From the NCBI GenBank assembly GCA_013817305.1, contig JACDCY010000015.1, forward strand, positions 1 through 40,396: a DNA stretch of 40,396 nt. Direction: 5' to 3'. Source of the stretch: Gemmatimonadaceae bacterium. GTDB taxonomy: Bacteria > Gemmatimonadota > Gemmatimonadetes > Gemmatimonadales > Gemmatimonadaceae. Under the pieces are notes generated by a model that worked only from the letters and a program-made list of their open reading frames with translations, searched no databases and was not told where the DNA came from. Made by a program: the position numbers and the translations under genes. The stretch's first letter is position 1, and the number at the start of each line of letters is the position of its first letter. Of this stretch, positions 18,124-26,109 are shown piece after piece.

Positions 18124-18783
18124 TCAGCCTAACGTTTCGCTTGCGTTGCGGCAGGCTCGCTCTGCAGGCGCCATATGATCGGTAACCTCCGTAAATGGAT
18201 TCCGATGTGGCGGGAAAGCTTGACTCGCAAGAACAACTCCCGCGAGTACCTCGAGCTGTTCTGCAACAGATCGCGTCACTAGGATGAACTCGTCACCCAA
18301 GCGCGCCGAGCCGTAGAAAGTCCGCGTTAGCCGCGCCGCCATGTCATGCAGCATGTACCCGGGGCCATCATCAACACCTAACGCGACGTCTTTTGTGCTA
18401 AAAACTCGTACCCAAGCGAATAGCCGCTGCGTAAACCAGCGGCTCCCATCGCCATCGACATAGACATAGGCACCCTGCGATATCGATGGACCACGGCCCC
18501 AGTCACAAGCCAGGCGCAGTACCACGTCAACAATTGCTTGCCCCCGGAGCTTTCCCCACGTGCCAACGTATACTAGGACGAATACAGCTATACGTAGGTC
18601 CGCCGCTAATAGCCAGTCGAGGTCGTCCCTGTACCGTGGTCGCCAACACCGCACGATGTGCCGTTTACCGACTTGCGCAGTCGCACCAATGGCTCGAGCG
18701 ATTGCAACCGGGTCAACGCCACCTCCCTCGATAGAGGGGCGTATTTTTCGCCCACTGCCAGTTCCGCTCCTCGTCCGAGGCAT
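18124..18783 (-). CDS. unrecognised protein paired with the trypsin-like peptidase
   Basis: A 219-residue protein without a signal peptide or clear membrane segment apart from one hydrophobic strand (RIAVFVLVYVG, about 62-73). The N-terminus is basic and flexible. The C-terminal third (ALGVDDGPGYMLHDMAARLTRTFY, then GDEFILVTRSVAEQL) weakly recalls the end of class III nucleotidyl cyclase domains ('G..N.AARL...G.I.V'). The metal-binding aspartates cannot be placed, so no function is claimed. It lies directly upstream of the peptidase gene with a 13-base gap, so the pair may act together, for example as sensor and effector. Tryptophan-rich stretches and base composition suggest recent acquisition. 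Confidence 0.6.
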   Translation of the reverse strand: MPRTRSGTGSGRKIRPSIEGGGVDPVAIARAIGATAQVGKRHIVRCWRPRYRDDLDWLLAADLRIAVFVLVYVGTWGKLRGQAIVDVVLRLACDWGRGPSISQGAYVYVDGDGSRWFTQRLFAWVRVFSTKDVALGVDDGPGYMLHDMAARLTRTFYGSARLGDEFILVTRSVAEQLEVLAGVVLASQAFPPHRNPFTEVTDHMAPAERACRNASETLG

Positions 18784-18943
18784 TCTTTCAATCGTCGTTG
18801 ATGATTGGGCGCTGCGAAGGGATTCGGCGTTCGGCGGCCTCGTAGCCTCCTAGGTCGTTCGCTACGAGCCGCACATCAACCACGCCTTTGTTAATCCTAA
18901 TTTCCGTCCACCTGCCCCGCGCGAAATGAGGTAGCGTACCAGC

Positions 18944-19321
18944 TTACTCTCGCGACGGCGCGGCCGCGTTACGCGCTCCTTGCACGAATTGGTTTAGTTG
19001 AGCGCGGTCGGTAATTGGCCGCAAATCTCGCGTTTCCTCGACCTCCACCATCAAAGCGCTAAACACGGAAGGATCGGGCAAAGATCCGAGGAGATGGGCG
19101 GCGTAGGAGAGATCATCATCGGATAGGGCAGACCAGGGCGCGCGGTAGCGCAAGATGCGTAGAGAATCAGCAATGGCTTCCTCCGCGGTCGCTCCCTTCT
19201 CTCGCGCGCGCAAGTAATTCCCCATGGGGGCAGCGAGCAAGGTTGCCCGCCGTAAGCGAGGGATTGAAAGGAAAACCCAAATGGCGGTCACGACTGCGAC
19301 AGATACGAGAAATATGCGCAT
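18944..19321 (-). CDS. small single-pass membrane protein, unknown function
   Basis: A 125-residue protein from the methionine of MRIFLVSVAVV, with AGGA about 11 bases upstream; a longer in-frame reading adds 40 unlikely residues. Residues 2-19 form a membrane segment. The rest is a helical, soluble domain (GNYLRAREKGATAEEAIADSLRILRYRAPW, then LSDDDLSYAAHLLGSLPDPSVFSALMVEVEE). No family is recognised. It is separated from the peptidase pair by 160 bases. Confidence 0.6.
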   Translation of the reverse strand: MRIFLVSVAVVTAIWVFLSIPRLRRATLLAAPMGNYLRAREKGATAEEAIADSLRILRYRAPWSALSDDDLSYAAHLLGSLPDPSVFSALMVEVEETRDLRPITDRAQLNQFVQGARNAAAPSRE

Positions 19322-19943
19322 GAGGCTTTTTCCTGAAGGATTGAGTAAACAGATCCCCCGTTGCTGCCTTACCCGCGGGCGTCCGTTTCCGGACGAATAC
19401 AAGTAGCCAACTTTACCTCGCCGATCCGCGTCAAGCAACATAGGCCATCTCCGCGATGCGCCAACGCTCGGGGTCTCAGTCCGCTACATACTGGCTGCCG
19501 GTCCCGGGGTCTCCAGGGAGCGGCTTGCAGGTAGAATCCGGTGATCCGCCGCGGCGTACCGCATACTCGTTCCGAAGAGATTGTCCTGGGTCGCTGTCAG
19601 TCCGGTACGTCTATCCAGCGTTTAGTAAAGCGTGTCTCTCTGCGAGCGCGTTGCGTGGCTCGGCTAAGCCGTCATTCGGCTCAGAAATAACGCGCCTTGG
19701 GTCCTGCGCCCTCGTACCGACTTCGCGCAGCAGGCCATCGCCCGTTGTTCGGTGAGACCAAGTGCGTGGAGCTCCCGCCCAATGACATGTGTTCGGGGAG
19801 AGTGGTGGTCGTGACTGCGCAGCTTCCGACCGGTGCGAACGACTCGGAATTCGCTCGGAAGTCCGCGGCTTCGGAGTCGAGATCAGGTGTCCGAGCTTCC
19901 GCATGCCGACTCCGTAGGTGCGGTCCCGCGCGCATAACGTTGG
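19322..19943. other. gene-poor stretch in the accessory region
   Basis: About 620 bases with no convincing gene. Short open frames exist on both strands (for example 19456-19755 plus), but their translations are Ser/Pro/Arg-rich without domain-like patterns or ribosome-binding sites. I found no tRNA, attachment site or transposase fragment. It ends at palindromic element C, so it may be debris at the edge of an insertion. Confidence 0.5.
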
Positions 19944-20036
19944 GCGGCGCGGGACGCCGGGTCATCGCAGGCCGCGTCTTAGCGAGCCGAAGGCGAAGCG
20001 TAGCGGCCGAAGATGACCTGGCGCCCCGCGCGCCGC
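19944..20036. repeat. palindromic element, copy C (variable arms, conserved core)
   Basis: The left arm 19944-19966 pairs with the right arm 20012-20036 apart from two mismatches and a two-base bulge. Inside, GGCCGC/GCGGCC adds a second stem. The centre has CGTCTTAG, a 16-base spacer with GCC-GAA-GGC, then CGTAG, on the plus strand. It starts 18 bases past the stop codon of the bacilliredoxin gene and marks the border between the accessory patch and the six-gene block. Confidence 0.72.
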
Positions 20037-20054
20037 AGGCGACGACACAGCGAC

Positions 20055-20486
20055 CTACGCCGCCTGTGCCGTTCCGCAGTAACGGTCGAACGCGCCCGTG
20101 AGATCCTGAGCGATCTCTTCGGCCGTGCGTCCTTCGATCTGATGGCGCTCGAGTATAAACACGAGCTTGCCGTCCTTGAGGAGCGCAATCTGCGGCGATG
20201 AAGGCGGATAGCCGGTGAAGTAACTCCGCGCCTGCTTCACCGCCGCGAGGTCCTGGCCGGCGAAGACGGTGGTGGCGGAGTCCGGCTTGACGTCGTGCTT
20301 CAGCGCCTGCGCTACGGCCGGCCTGGCGTTGCGAGCCGCGCAGCCGCAAACCGAGTTCACGACAACCAGCGTCGTGCCCGCCGAATCTCGCAGCTTTGCG
20401 TCCACTGCCTCCGCCGTTCTCATCTCCTCGACGCCTAGCCGCGTGAGGTCTTCGCGCATCGGCGCGACCAGTCTTTCATCGTACAT
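20055..20486 (-). CDS. bacilliredoxin (BrxA/BrxB, YphP family)
   Basis: A 143-residue protein of the DUF1094/bacilliredoxin family. The CGC active site is in NSVCGCAARNARPA (Cys47, Cys49), and the tail YFTGYPPSSPQIALLKDGKLVFILERHQIEGR is typical. In Firmicutes these thioredoxin-like proteins remove bacillithiol from oxidised proteins; whether this organism makes bacillithiol is not shown here. It is the last gene of a six-gene leftward run, three bases after the Cpn10 gene, and is followed by element C. Confidence 0.93.
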   Translation of the reverse strand: MYDERLVAPMREDLTRLGVEEMRTAEAVDAKLRDSAGTTLVVVNSVCGCAARNARPAVAQALKHDVKPDSATTVFAGQDLAAVKQARSYFTGYPPSSPQIALLKDGKLVFILERHQIEGRTAEEIAQDLTGAFDRYCGTAQAA

Positions 20487-20489
20487 CGT

Positions 20490-20861
20490 CTAATCCTCCA
20501 CGTGCGGATCACGCACGAGTGCAAGAATGGCAGTCTGCGGCACGACGAGATACCGCTCGCCGTCGAACGTGATCTCCACTGCCGCTTTCCTGAAGAACAG
20601 CGCGTAGTCGCCGGTCCGGGCCTGCATGGGAACGAACCGGGTCTCGCGCATGGCTACGCGCCACGGCTCCTCGTTATTGTCGGCGAGATCGGGCATGGGG
20701 AGCCCCGGCCCTGTGGCGATGATGGTCCCGCCCTGAACCGCCTGGCTGTCGATCGCCGTCGGCGGAAGATAGAGACCGACCTTGGTGCGATCCTCGCCCT
20801 CCTCGATCTTCACCAGCACGCGGTCGCCCACGACGATGAGGCGTTTACCCTTGTCGCTCAT
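20490..20861 (-). CDS. divergent Cpn10 (GroES-like) co-chaperonin
   Basis: A 123-residue GroES-fold protein, about 25 residues longer than usual. The start GDRVLVKIEE, the mobile-loop region (TKVGLYLPPTAID) and GTIIATGPG follow the family. The loop after it carries an extra segment (DLADNNEEPWRVAMRETRFVPMQA) before GDYALFFRKAAVEITFDGERYLVV. There is no groEL nearby, so this is likely a second co-chaperonin rather than the main one. TATAAT lies five bases before the ATG, overlapping the upstream gene's stop. Confidence 0.88.
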   Translation of the reverse strand: MSDKGKRLIVVGDRVLVKIEEGEDRTKVGLYLPPTAIDSQAVQGGTIIATGPGLPMPDLADNNEEPWRVAMRETRFVPMQARTGDYALFFRKAAVEITFDGERYLVVPQTAILALVRDPHVED

Positions 20862-20866
20862 GTCGA

Positions 20867-20872
20867 ATTATA
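20867..20872 (-). promoter_or_regulatory. possible -10 box giving a leaderless Cpn10 transcript
   Basis: A perfect TATAAT on the minus strand ends five bases before the Cpn10 ATG, the spacing that would put transcription initiation at or next to the start codon. No ribosome-binding site is visible. It also covers the stop codon of the preceding gene, so read-through from the operon remains possible. Confidence 0.4.
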
Positions 20873-21386
20873 AGCGCTGCGCCCGCCTCAGCGAATGAGT
20901 CCGCGTCCACTGCACTATGACGGCGAGCGCCAGCGCGTAAGCCGACGTCGCAGCGAGGCGCAGCATGACGACGTCCGCGGCCATCCCGGGCCAGTCCGCG
21001 AAAGCCGCACGCCCTGTGCCGAGTGGCTCGCGTCCAAGCGCAATCAGGCCGGCGCTGACAGCGAGCTCCGTGGCGGCAACGAGGAATGCGAACAGCGGGG
21101 CGCGCCAGACCCAGTGTCGCAACGGAAAGTTCCCTAGATGGAGGGTGACCATCACGAATAGAAACACGGCGCCGAACAGGAAACCCGCTGCGAGAAGCGC
21201 GGGCCTGTCGTTGCCCGCATTGGTCAGGAGAAAAGCACGAAACACCCGGATGAGCAGTCCGGTGATGATCGCCATCTCCAGCGTCGAGAAGGCAAGCTTC
21301 CGGAAAGCGCTCGGTCCGTGGCTATCCCACTCCTCGTCCGAGATGCGCCGCTGATACGGCTCTGTAAGCTTCGGAAAGTAGACCAT
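20868..21386 (-). CDS. four-helix membrane protein, unknown function
   Basis: A 172-residue protein from the methionine of MVYFPKLTEPY, four bases after the histidine kinase stop. After a soluble N-terminus of about 30 residues there are four hydrophobic segments (around 36-53, 64-84, 96-118, 140-162) and a basic C-terminal end. No domain is recognised. The tight spacing to the kinase gene suggests a shared task, such as a sensing partner, but nothing in the sequence proves it. Confidence 0.75.
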   Translation of the reverse strand: MVYFPKLTEPYQRRISDEEWDSHGPSAFRKLAFSTLEMAIITGLLIRVFRAFLLTNAGNDRPALLAAGFLFGAVFLFVMVTLHLGNFPLRHWVWRAPLFAFLVAATELAVSAGLIALGREPLGTGRAAFADWPGMAADVVMLRLAATSAYALALAVIVQWTRTHSLRRAQRL

Positions 21387-21390
21387 GATC

Positions 21391-23040
21391 CTAAGACGAC
21401 GGGGTCGTCGTGCCCGGCACAGGCGGAGACGCTTCGAGGAGAAGCGGCGACTCTTCGCCTCCCGCACTCTCCGGCTGCCAGCGCGCCGCGGGAAGCTCGA
21501 CGACGAACTTCGTCTTCCCTTCGGAACCGTCGGCCAGCCTCAGCGACCCGCCGTGAGCGGCGACAATCCCGTAGCTCACGCTGAGTCCCATGCCCACGCC
21601 CTCGCCGAACCCGGGCGCGGCGAGAAAAGGATCGAAGATCTTTTCACGAAGCCCCACGGGAATTCCCGGCCCGCTATCGATGAACTCCACGATCACGCGT
21701 CCTTCCTCCGCACAACTCGCGATGATCAGCTCACCCCCTTCCTGCATCGAGCTGATCCCGTTCGACATGAGATTCACCACCACCTGCTGCAGCTGCTGCG
21801 GATCGCCCGTAACCATGGGCAGATTCATGTCCAGCTTGGTCTGCACTCTGACGTTACCGCTGTCCATCTGATAGCTGCGGAGCCGCACAGTCCGGCAGAT
21901 GATCTCGTTGAGGTCGACGGCGCGGCTCTCGGAGGCGCTGCGGCGTGCGAATGCGCGCAGATCTCTTATCACGTTCGCTGCCCGCATCGCCTCGGAATAA
22001 ATGGCTTCCAGGGATTCCCGCTGGGAATCGCTCAGATCGTCGTCGTCCAGGACGAGCTGGGCGAACGCACTGATGCTGCTCAGCGGATTGTTGATCTCGT
22101 GCGCCACGCCGCCGACGATGGATCCGATGGACGCCAGTCGCTCGCGCTCGATTATTTGGGCGCGCATGGCGCGCTCCTCCGTGATCACGCCCTTCAGCTC
22201 TTCCACCGTCCCGCTCAGCGCCGCGGTCCGCTCTGCGATCTTGAGCTCGAGCGTGGGAAGCGATCGCCTGATGTCGAGCGCGGACACAAAGCCGAGAATC
22301 GCCGCGCCCGCGAGCACGTCCATCGGGACCTGCATCGGAGGCGCGCCGCTGAGCGCGAGCTGCGCCGCCCACGCGGTGAACACTGCAGTTGCTACGGTCC
22401 CGACGACGAGTCCCAGCATCGCCCGCCGCGAGAGGTCCTCTCCCCGCCAGGTGATCAGGAGCGCCAGCAGCACGAGGCTCGCCGCAGCGGCGAGTATCGC
22501 CAGGATTCCGACAACCCTTCCCTCAGTGGCCAGACTGCCGAGCGTGCCACCGATGGGTGCCGTGACCAGGGGCAGCAATATCACTCCCGCGGCGACGGTG
22601 ACCAGAATGAGATCGGCGAATGCCTCGATCCTCATCTCCGCGCGGCGCACGTACAGCATGCGGACGAATCCAACCACCAGGGCGATTTCGGCGCCGAGCA
22701 GCAGGTAGTCCGCGAGCGCAGGGAACGGTGGGCGCTCGCCGTTCGAGACGAAATGCAGCATCCAGGAGATTTTCGCGACCGCTCCGAACGCGGCGCCCAA
22801 AGCGATCCATTTGAACAGAGCCCGCTGCTGCTTCGAGAGCTTGTTGATCAGGCTGAGATACGCCGCGATTCCGGTTGCGAGGCAGAGGAACAGGAGCACG
22901 CCGCCGAGTACGACTCCTTCGTACCCACTCGCGCCAGCAATGAAGAGAATCGCGATTGCGGAGACGCAGACGGCCTGCGCGACACGTAGCGCGCGATCTT
23001 TTCCGCGAAAGCTGTTTGTCGTCATCGGTGCGTCAGCCAT
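21391..23040 (-). CDS. orphan membrane histidine kinase
   Basis: A 549-residue sensor kinase. About eight membrane segments fill residues 20-257, with no sizeable extracytoplasmic domain. A coiled linker (ELKIAERTAALSGTVEELKG) follows. The HisKA domain carries the phospho-accepting His314 in GGVAHEINNPLSS. The ATPase domain has the N box (QVVVNLMSNGISSM), G1 DSGPGIP with Asp455, and GVGMGLSVSYG. All catalytic motifs are intact. No response regulator is in the window. The many helices suggest it senses something in the membrane or lacks a classic ligand domain. It lies 18 bases after lepB. Confidence 0.93.
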   Translation of the reverse strand: MADAPMTTNSFRGKDRALRVAQAVCVSAIAILFIAGASGYEGVVLGGVLLFLCLATGIAAYLSLINKLSKQQRALFKWIALGAAFGAVAKISWMLHFVSNGERPPFPALADYLLLGAEIALVVGFVRMLYVRRAEMRIEAFADLILVTVAAGVILLPLVTAPIGGTLGSLATEGRVVGILAILAAAASLVLLALLITWRGEDLSRRAMLGLVVGTVATAVFTAWAAQLALSGAPPMQVPMDVLAGAAILGFVSALDIRRSLPTLELKIAERTAALSGTVEELKGVITEERAMRAQIIERERLASIGSIVGGVAHEINNPLSSISAFAQLVLDDDDLSDSQRESLEAIYSEAMRAANVIRDLRAFARRSASESRAVDLNEIICRTVRLRSYQMDSGNVRVQTKLDMNLPMVTGDPQQLQQVVVNLMSNGISSMQEGGELIIASCAEEGRVIVEFIDSGPGIPVGLREKIFDPFLAAPGFGEGVGMGLSVSYGIVAAHGGSLRLADGSEGKTKFVVELPAARWQPESAGGEESPLLLEASPPVPGTTTPSS

Positions 23041-23058
23041 GCTGCGCTCCCGCGGTTT

Positions 23059-23844
23059 CTAACGAATCACGTGGCCCAATCTGCCCCACCGGATGTCGGT
23101 GATGAAGGGCAGAGGACGATCACTGTCGTCCGCATTATACGAGTAGTACACGAACATCGGCCTGCCGCGCAGGTTGTCTCGCGGGACGAATCCCCAGTAG
23201 CGGCTGTCCTTCGAGTTGTAGCGGTTGTCGCCCATCATGAAGAGGTGATTCGGCGGAACCACGATCGGCCCCCACTCGTCGTGCGACGGCTGCGCGGGCG
23301 CCTCCCCGAATCGCGAGCCCTTCAGTGCAAGAGGCTTCTGCCAGTCGAACAGCTCGCTCACCGAATCGTACGCATCACCCGAGACGACGCCGTAACCCTG
23401 CCTCTGCACAACGCCGTTGACGTACAGCACGGCCGCCCGCATGTGGATCGTATCGCCCCCGATCGCGACCGTTCTCTTGACCAGCGTCGGGGTGAGATCA
23501 TGCGGCTGATCCCGTTGAGGCGGCGACTTGAACACCACGATGTCGCCGCGCTTCGGATCAGCGTACCCGGGGATGCGCCTGTCCGTGAAGGGCACGTGCG
23601 GACCGAACACCGCCTTGTTTACGAATAGCCAATCGCCGATGAGCATCGCCGGGATCATGCTGCCCGACGGAATTCGATACGCCTCGAGAAGAAACGTCCG
23701 GATGAGCAGGAAAAGGGCGAGAGGCAATGCGATCGAGCGCACGTTGCGCCACAGTGCCCCGCCCTTGCCTGCGGGCTTCACCGGGCCCGACTGTGCGAAG
23801 GGGCGCGCCTTGGCGGCGCGCCCCTTCTTGGGTGCAGCTGGCAC
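23059..23844 (-). CDS. lepB: signal peptidase I
   Basis: A 261-residue type I signal peptidase, which removes signal peptides at the outer face of the inner membrane. One anchor segment (about 36-52) precedes the catalytic serine, Ser62 in RIPSGSMIP. The general base is Lys123 in VKRTVAIGGD. Box E reads MGDNRYNSKDSRYWG. A basic N-terminal tail of about 30 residues precedes the anchor. The start is GTG, 12 bases after the SWIB gene stop. The substrate-pocket insertion between the two catalytic residues is of ordinary length. Confidence 0.96.
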   Translation of the reverse strand: MPAAPKKGRAAKARPFAQSGPVKPAGKGGALWRNVRSIALPLALFLLIRTFLLEAYRIPSGSMIPAMLIGDWLFVNKAVFGPHVPFTDRRIPGYADPKRGDIVVFKSPPQRDQPHDLTPTLVKRTVAIGGDTIHMRAAVLYVNGVVQRQGYGVVSGDAYDSVSELFDWQKPLALKGSRFGEAPAQPSHDEWGPIVVPPNHLFMMGDNRYNSKDSRYWGFVPRDNLRGRPMFVYYSYNADDSDRPLPFITDIRWGRLGHVIR

Positions 23845-23856
23845 TGCTCAGCTAGT

Positions 23857-24246
23857 TCAGCTGAGGTGCTTGTTGACGAGCTTCGTCATCTCGAACATCG
23901 AGACCTGACGCTTCCCGCCGAACACCGGCCGCAGCGCATCGTCTGCGTTGATCATGCGGCGATTTTTGCTGTCCTGCAGGCCTTTGCGCTTGATGTAGGC
24001 CCAAAGCTTCTTGGTGACTTCGGTGCGCGGAAGCGGGTTGCTTCCGACGACCGCGCTGAGCGAGCCACTCGGCTGCATCGGCTTCATGAACGCGGCGTTC
24101 GCGCGTCCACCGCCCTTGCGCTTCGCCGGCTTCGCCTTGGCACGAGACTTCGTGGCCGACTTCTTCTTGGCCGTGCCTCGCTTGGCGGTCTTTCCCTTCG
24201 ACGAGGACGACTTTTTCTTAGCCGAGCTCTTCTTCTTTGTTGCCAT
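23857..24246 (-). CDS. SWIB-domain protein with histone H1-like lysine-rich tail
   Basis: A 129-residue protein; AGGAG five bases before MATKKKSS fixes the start. Residues 1-50 are almost only Lys, Ser, Ala, Arg and Thr (KKKSSAKKK, KRGTAKKKSATKSRAKAKPAKRK), like bacterial histone H1-type tails. Residues 53-128 are a SWIB/MDM2 domain (NPLPRTEVTKKLWAYIKRKGLQD, then INADDALRPVFGGKRQVSMFEMTKLVNKHL). The protein should bind DNA or compact chromatin; direct evidence is lacking. It heads the tight leftward run with lepB, the kinase and Cpn10. Confidence 0.93.
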   Translation of the reverse strand: MATKKKSSAKKKSSSSKGKTAKRGTAKKKSATKSRAKAKPAKRKGGGRANAAFMKPMQPSGSLSAVVGSNPLPRTEVTKKLWAYIKRKGLQDSKNRRMINADDALRPVFGGKRQVSMFEMTKLVNKHLS

Positions 24247-24347
24247 CGCTTCTCCTGAGTGGGATGACAGTGCGGACCTGCAACTCAACCAACAATGCTG
24301 CCGCGCAGCAAACTAAATCGCAGGACCGTGGGCGCAATAGGGAAACG

Positions 24348-25250
24348 CTATAGGGAGGAAAGCAGTTTCATCATTCTCAAGTCGTAGGGATCGGGCGAAT
24401 CGTCGTCGTCGGCCACCTCGTAATTCTGCTGCGGCGTCTCCAACACCAGGGGAATCCCCTCCGAGCGCGCGTCGGTCAGCAGCCACTTGAACGGGTCTGT
24501 GCCGAGGGCGCCTTCCCCTATGAGAACGTGTCTGTCTCGGTTGGATCCCAGCTCTCCCGCGCTGTCGTTCAGGTGGAAGAACGATGGAGCCTCCCCCGCA
24601 GCTTCCTCGAATTCGTCGAGGATGCCCGTGAACGCCGCGCGCGACTCGCGGATGTCGTATCCGGAGGAGAACAAATGACACGTATCCAGGCCATATCCGG
24701 TGCGCGCGCGCAGCATTTTCGGAACGTGCGACAGTATTTCCCCGACCTCCGCGGCAGTCCTTCCCATGGTCCGCCCGGCCCCGGCGGTGTTCTCCACCAG
24801 CAGGCGCGTGTCGGATTTCACCGCGCGCAAAGCGGCCGTTATCGCCCTGGCGATGCGCTTGGCCGCGTTCGCGGGTGTGTCATCACCCGCGGAGCCGGGA
24901 TGGAAGCAGACGGAGCCGCAGCCCAGATCGCTCGATCGCTCCAGCTCCTTCGTGAGGCCCCCACTCGCGCGCGCCCATTTTTCATCGTCCGGAGTCGCAA
25001 CGCTCAACACGTAGGGCGCGTGCACCAGGATCATTTTTGGATCGATTCCCGAGGCCGCTACTTCCTTGCGGAATCGCTCCGCACGCTCCGGCCGGACGGA
25101 CATCTTGTCGTTGTAGTATTTGGGAACCGCGGTGAACACCTGAACTGCGGTCATCCCTCCGCGACCCGCGCGGCGTACAGCCATGTGAACGCCGCCATTG
25201 TTGATCGTGTGCGCTCCAATGAACCGCCTGTTGCGCGCGGCCGTGCTCAC
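24348..25250 (-). CDS. nfo: endonuclease IV (deoxyribonuclease IV)
   Basis: A 300-residue AP endonuclease of the Nfo family, which cuts DNA beside abasic sites in base-excision repair. The zinc ligands can be followed: His77 (VHAPY), His117 (CFHPGS), Glu153 (LVENTAG), Asp189 and His192 (GLDTCHLFSSGYD), His226 (FFHLNDS), Asp239 and His241 (NRDRHVLIGEG) and Glu271 (LETPQ). It overlaps the upstream sialidase-like gene by four bases, an unusual pairing. Confidence 0.96.
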   Translation of the reverse strand: MSTAARNRRFIGAHTINNGGVHMAVRRAGRGGMTAVQVFTAVPKYYNDKMSVRPERAERFRKEVAASGIDPKMILVHAPYVLSVATPDDEKWARASGGLTKELERSSDLGCGSVCFHPGSAGDDTPANAAKRIARAITAALRAVKSDTRLLVENTAGAGRTMGRTAAEVGEILSHVPKMLRARTGYGLDTCHLFSSGYDIRESRAAFTGILDEFEEAAGEAPSFFHLNDSAGELGSNRDRHVLIGEGALGTDPFKWLLTDARSEGIPLVLETPQQNYEVADDDDSPDPYDLRMMKLLSSL

Positions 25251-25996
25251 CGCAGCCGTCCCGAGCGGGAAGCGGCGCGATACGAGCCCGCGGTGATCTC
25301 TTCCTGCCAGCGGACGATTACCGACCTCCCGTCAAGCGAGACGCGTGGCGAGCTCGCGGCGGCGCCAGTTGGAGACACGGCGTCGTAAGTCGTGAACGCG
25401 TGCCCGGCGCCGGTGGACAGGGCGAGAAGTACTCGAGGCTTCCGGCTGTTGGGATCCTCGAACGCGACCACTACGGTGTCCCCGCGACCGGCGACGCTGC
25501 TCCGGACCGGACGCTCGCCGTGTATCACGGCAACCGGCATGTGCAGCACCCCCTCCCCCGAAGTCCCCAGCGCCGACGCCTTCATCGAATGCGTGAAGTA
25601 CACGCCCGGACTCCCCTGAGGCGAGAGGTGATACGTGAGGTGCAGGTACTCCGAGGCAGAATCTGCAAAGAGTGAGGGCAGCGGACGCGCGCACCGCAGC
25701 CCGCCCGCATCACGCTGGTCCGCGACGATCGGCGTGTCCCAGTGCGTCCCCCCGTCAGAGGAGCCCGCCAGCATCAGCACCGAGCTCCCACCCTCCCCGA
25801 CTTCCCACCACGCCGCATACCTGGCCTCGCCCTGCGCGACGACGACCACCTCCGCACATCCTGCGCCTCCCCGGGGAGGAAGCATCGCGGACCCAGCGCG
25901 AGCCTCCGGAGACTCCTCGAAGTATGTGACCGGTCCCCACGAGATCTCCTCGCGCGCGCAACTGACCACAATAAAAAACACCAGCGCAATTCTCAT
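25247..25996 (-). CDS. sialidase/BNR-like lipoprotein
   Basis: A 249-residue exported protein: a very short signal with lipobox VVSC (Cys13). The mature part has beta-propeller-like repeats with an Asp-box-type turn (SSDGGTHWDTP, about 79-89) and similar strands later (GVYFTHSMK, TVVVAFEDPNSRKPRVLLALSTGAGHAF). Sialidase-fold proteins bind or cleave sugars, but too few Asp boxes and no catalytic residues can be identified, so enzyme activity is doubtful. Its stop overlaps the nfo start by four bases. Confidence 0.75.
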   Translation of the reverse strand: MRIALVFFIVVSCAREEISWGPVTYFEESPEARAGSAMLPPRGGAGCAEVVVVAQGEARYAAWWEVGEGGSSVLMLAGSSDGGTHWDTPIVADQRDAGGLRCARPLPSLFADSASEYLHLTYHLSPQGSPGVYFTHSMKASALGTSGEGVLHMPVAVIHGERPVRSSVAGRGDTVVVAFEDPNSRKPRVLLALSTGAGHAFTTYDAVSPTGAAASSPRVSLDGRSVIVRWQEEITAGSYRAASRSGRLR

Positions 25997-26109
25997 CGGC
26001 GCACGCGGGAATTAACTTGCGATTCATGTCAGCGATTGGGGCGCCCAAGGGCACACGCAAATCCGACGCGGACTCACAAGTTCGCCCACAAGCGTCCCCC
26101 GGAGAAGCC

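Noticed and set aside
19456-19755. 99-residue plus-strand frame in the gene-poor stretch
   Set aside because: The translation is Ser/Pro/Arg-rich without structure, and no ribosome-binding site precedes it.
17333-19943. GTTRRRY heptamers (17333, 18126 minus, 19939) that resemble integron attC ends
   Set aside because: No partner RYYYAAC at suitable spacing was found for any of them, and this number is expected by chance.
21385-22989. 534-residue plus-strand frame opposite the histidine kinase
   Set aside because: The kinase on the minus strand has every family motif; the antisense translation is low-complexity Arg/His/Glu.
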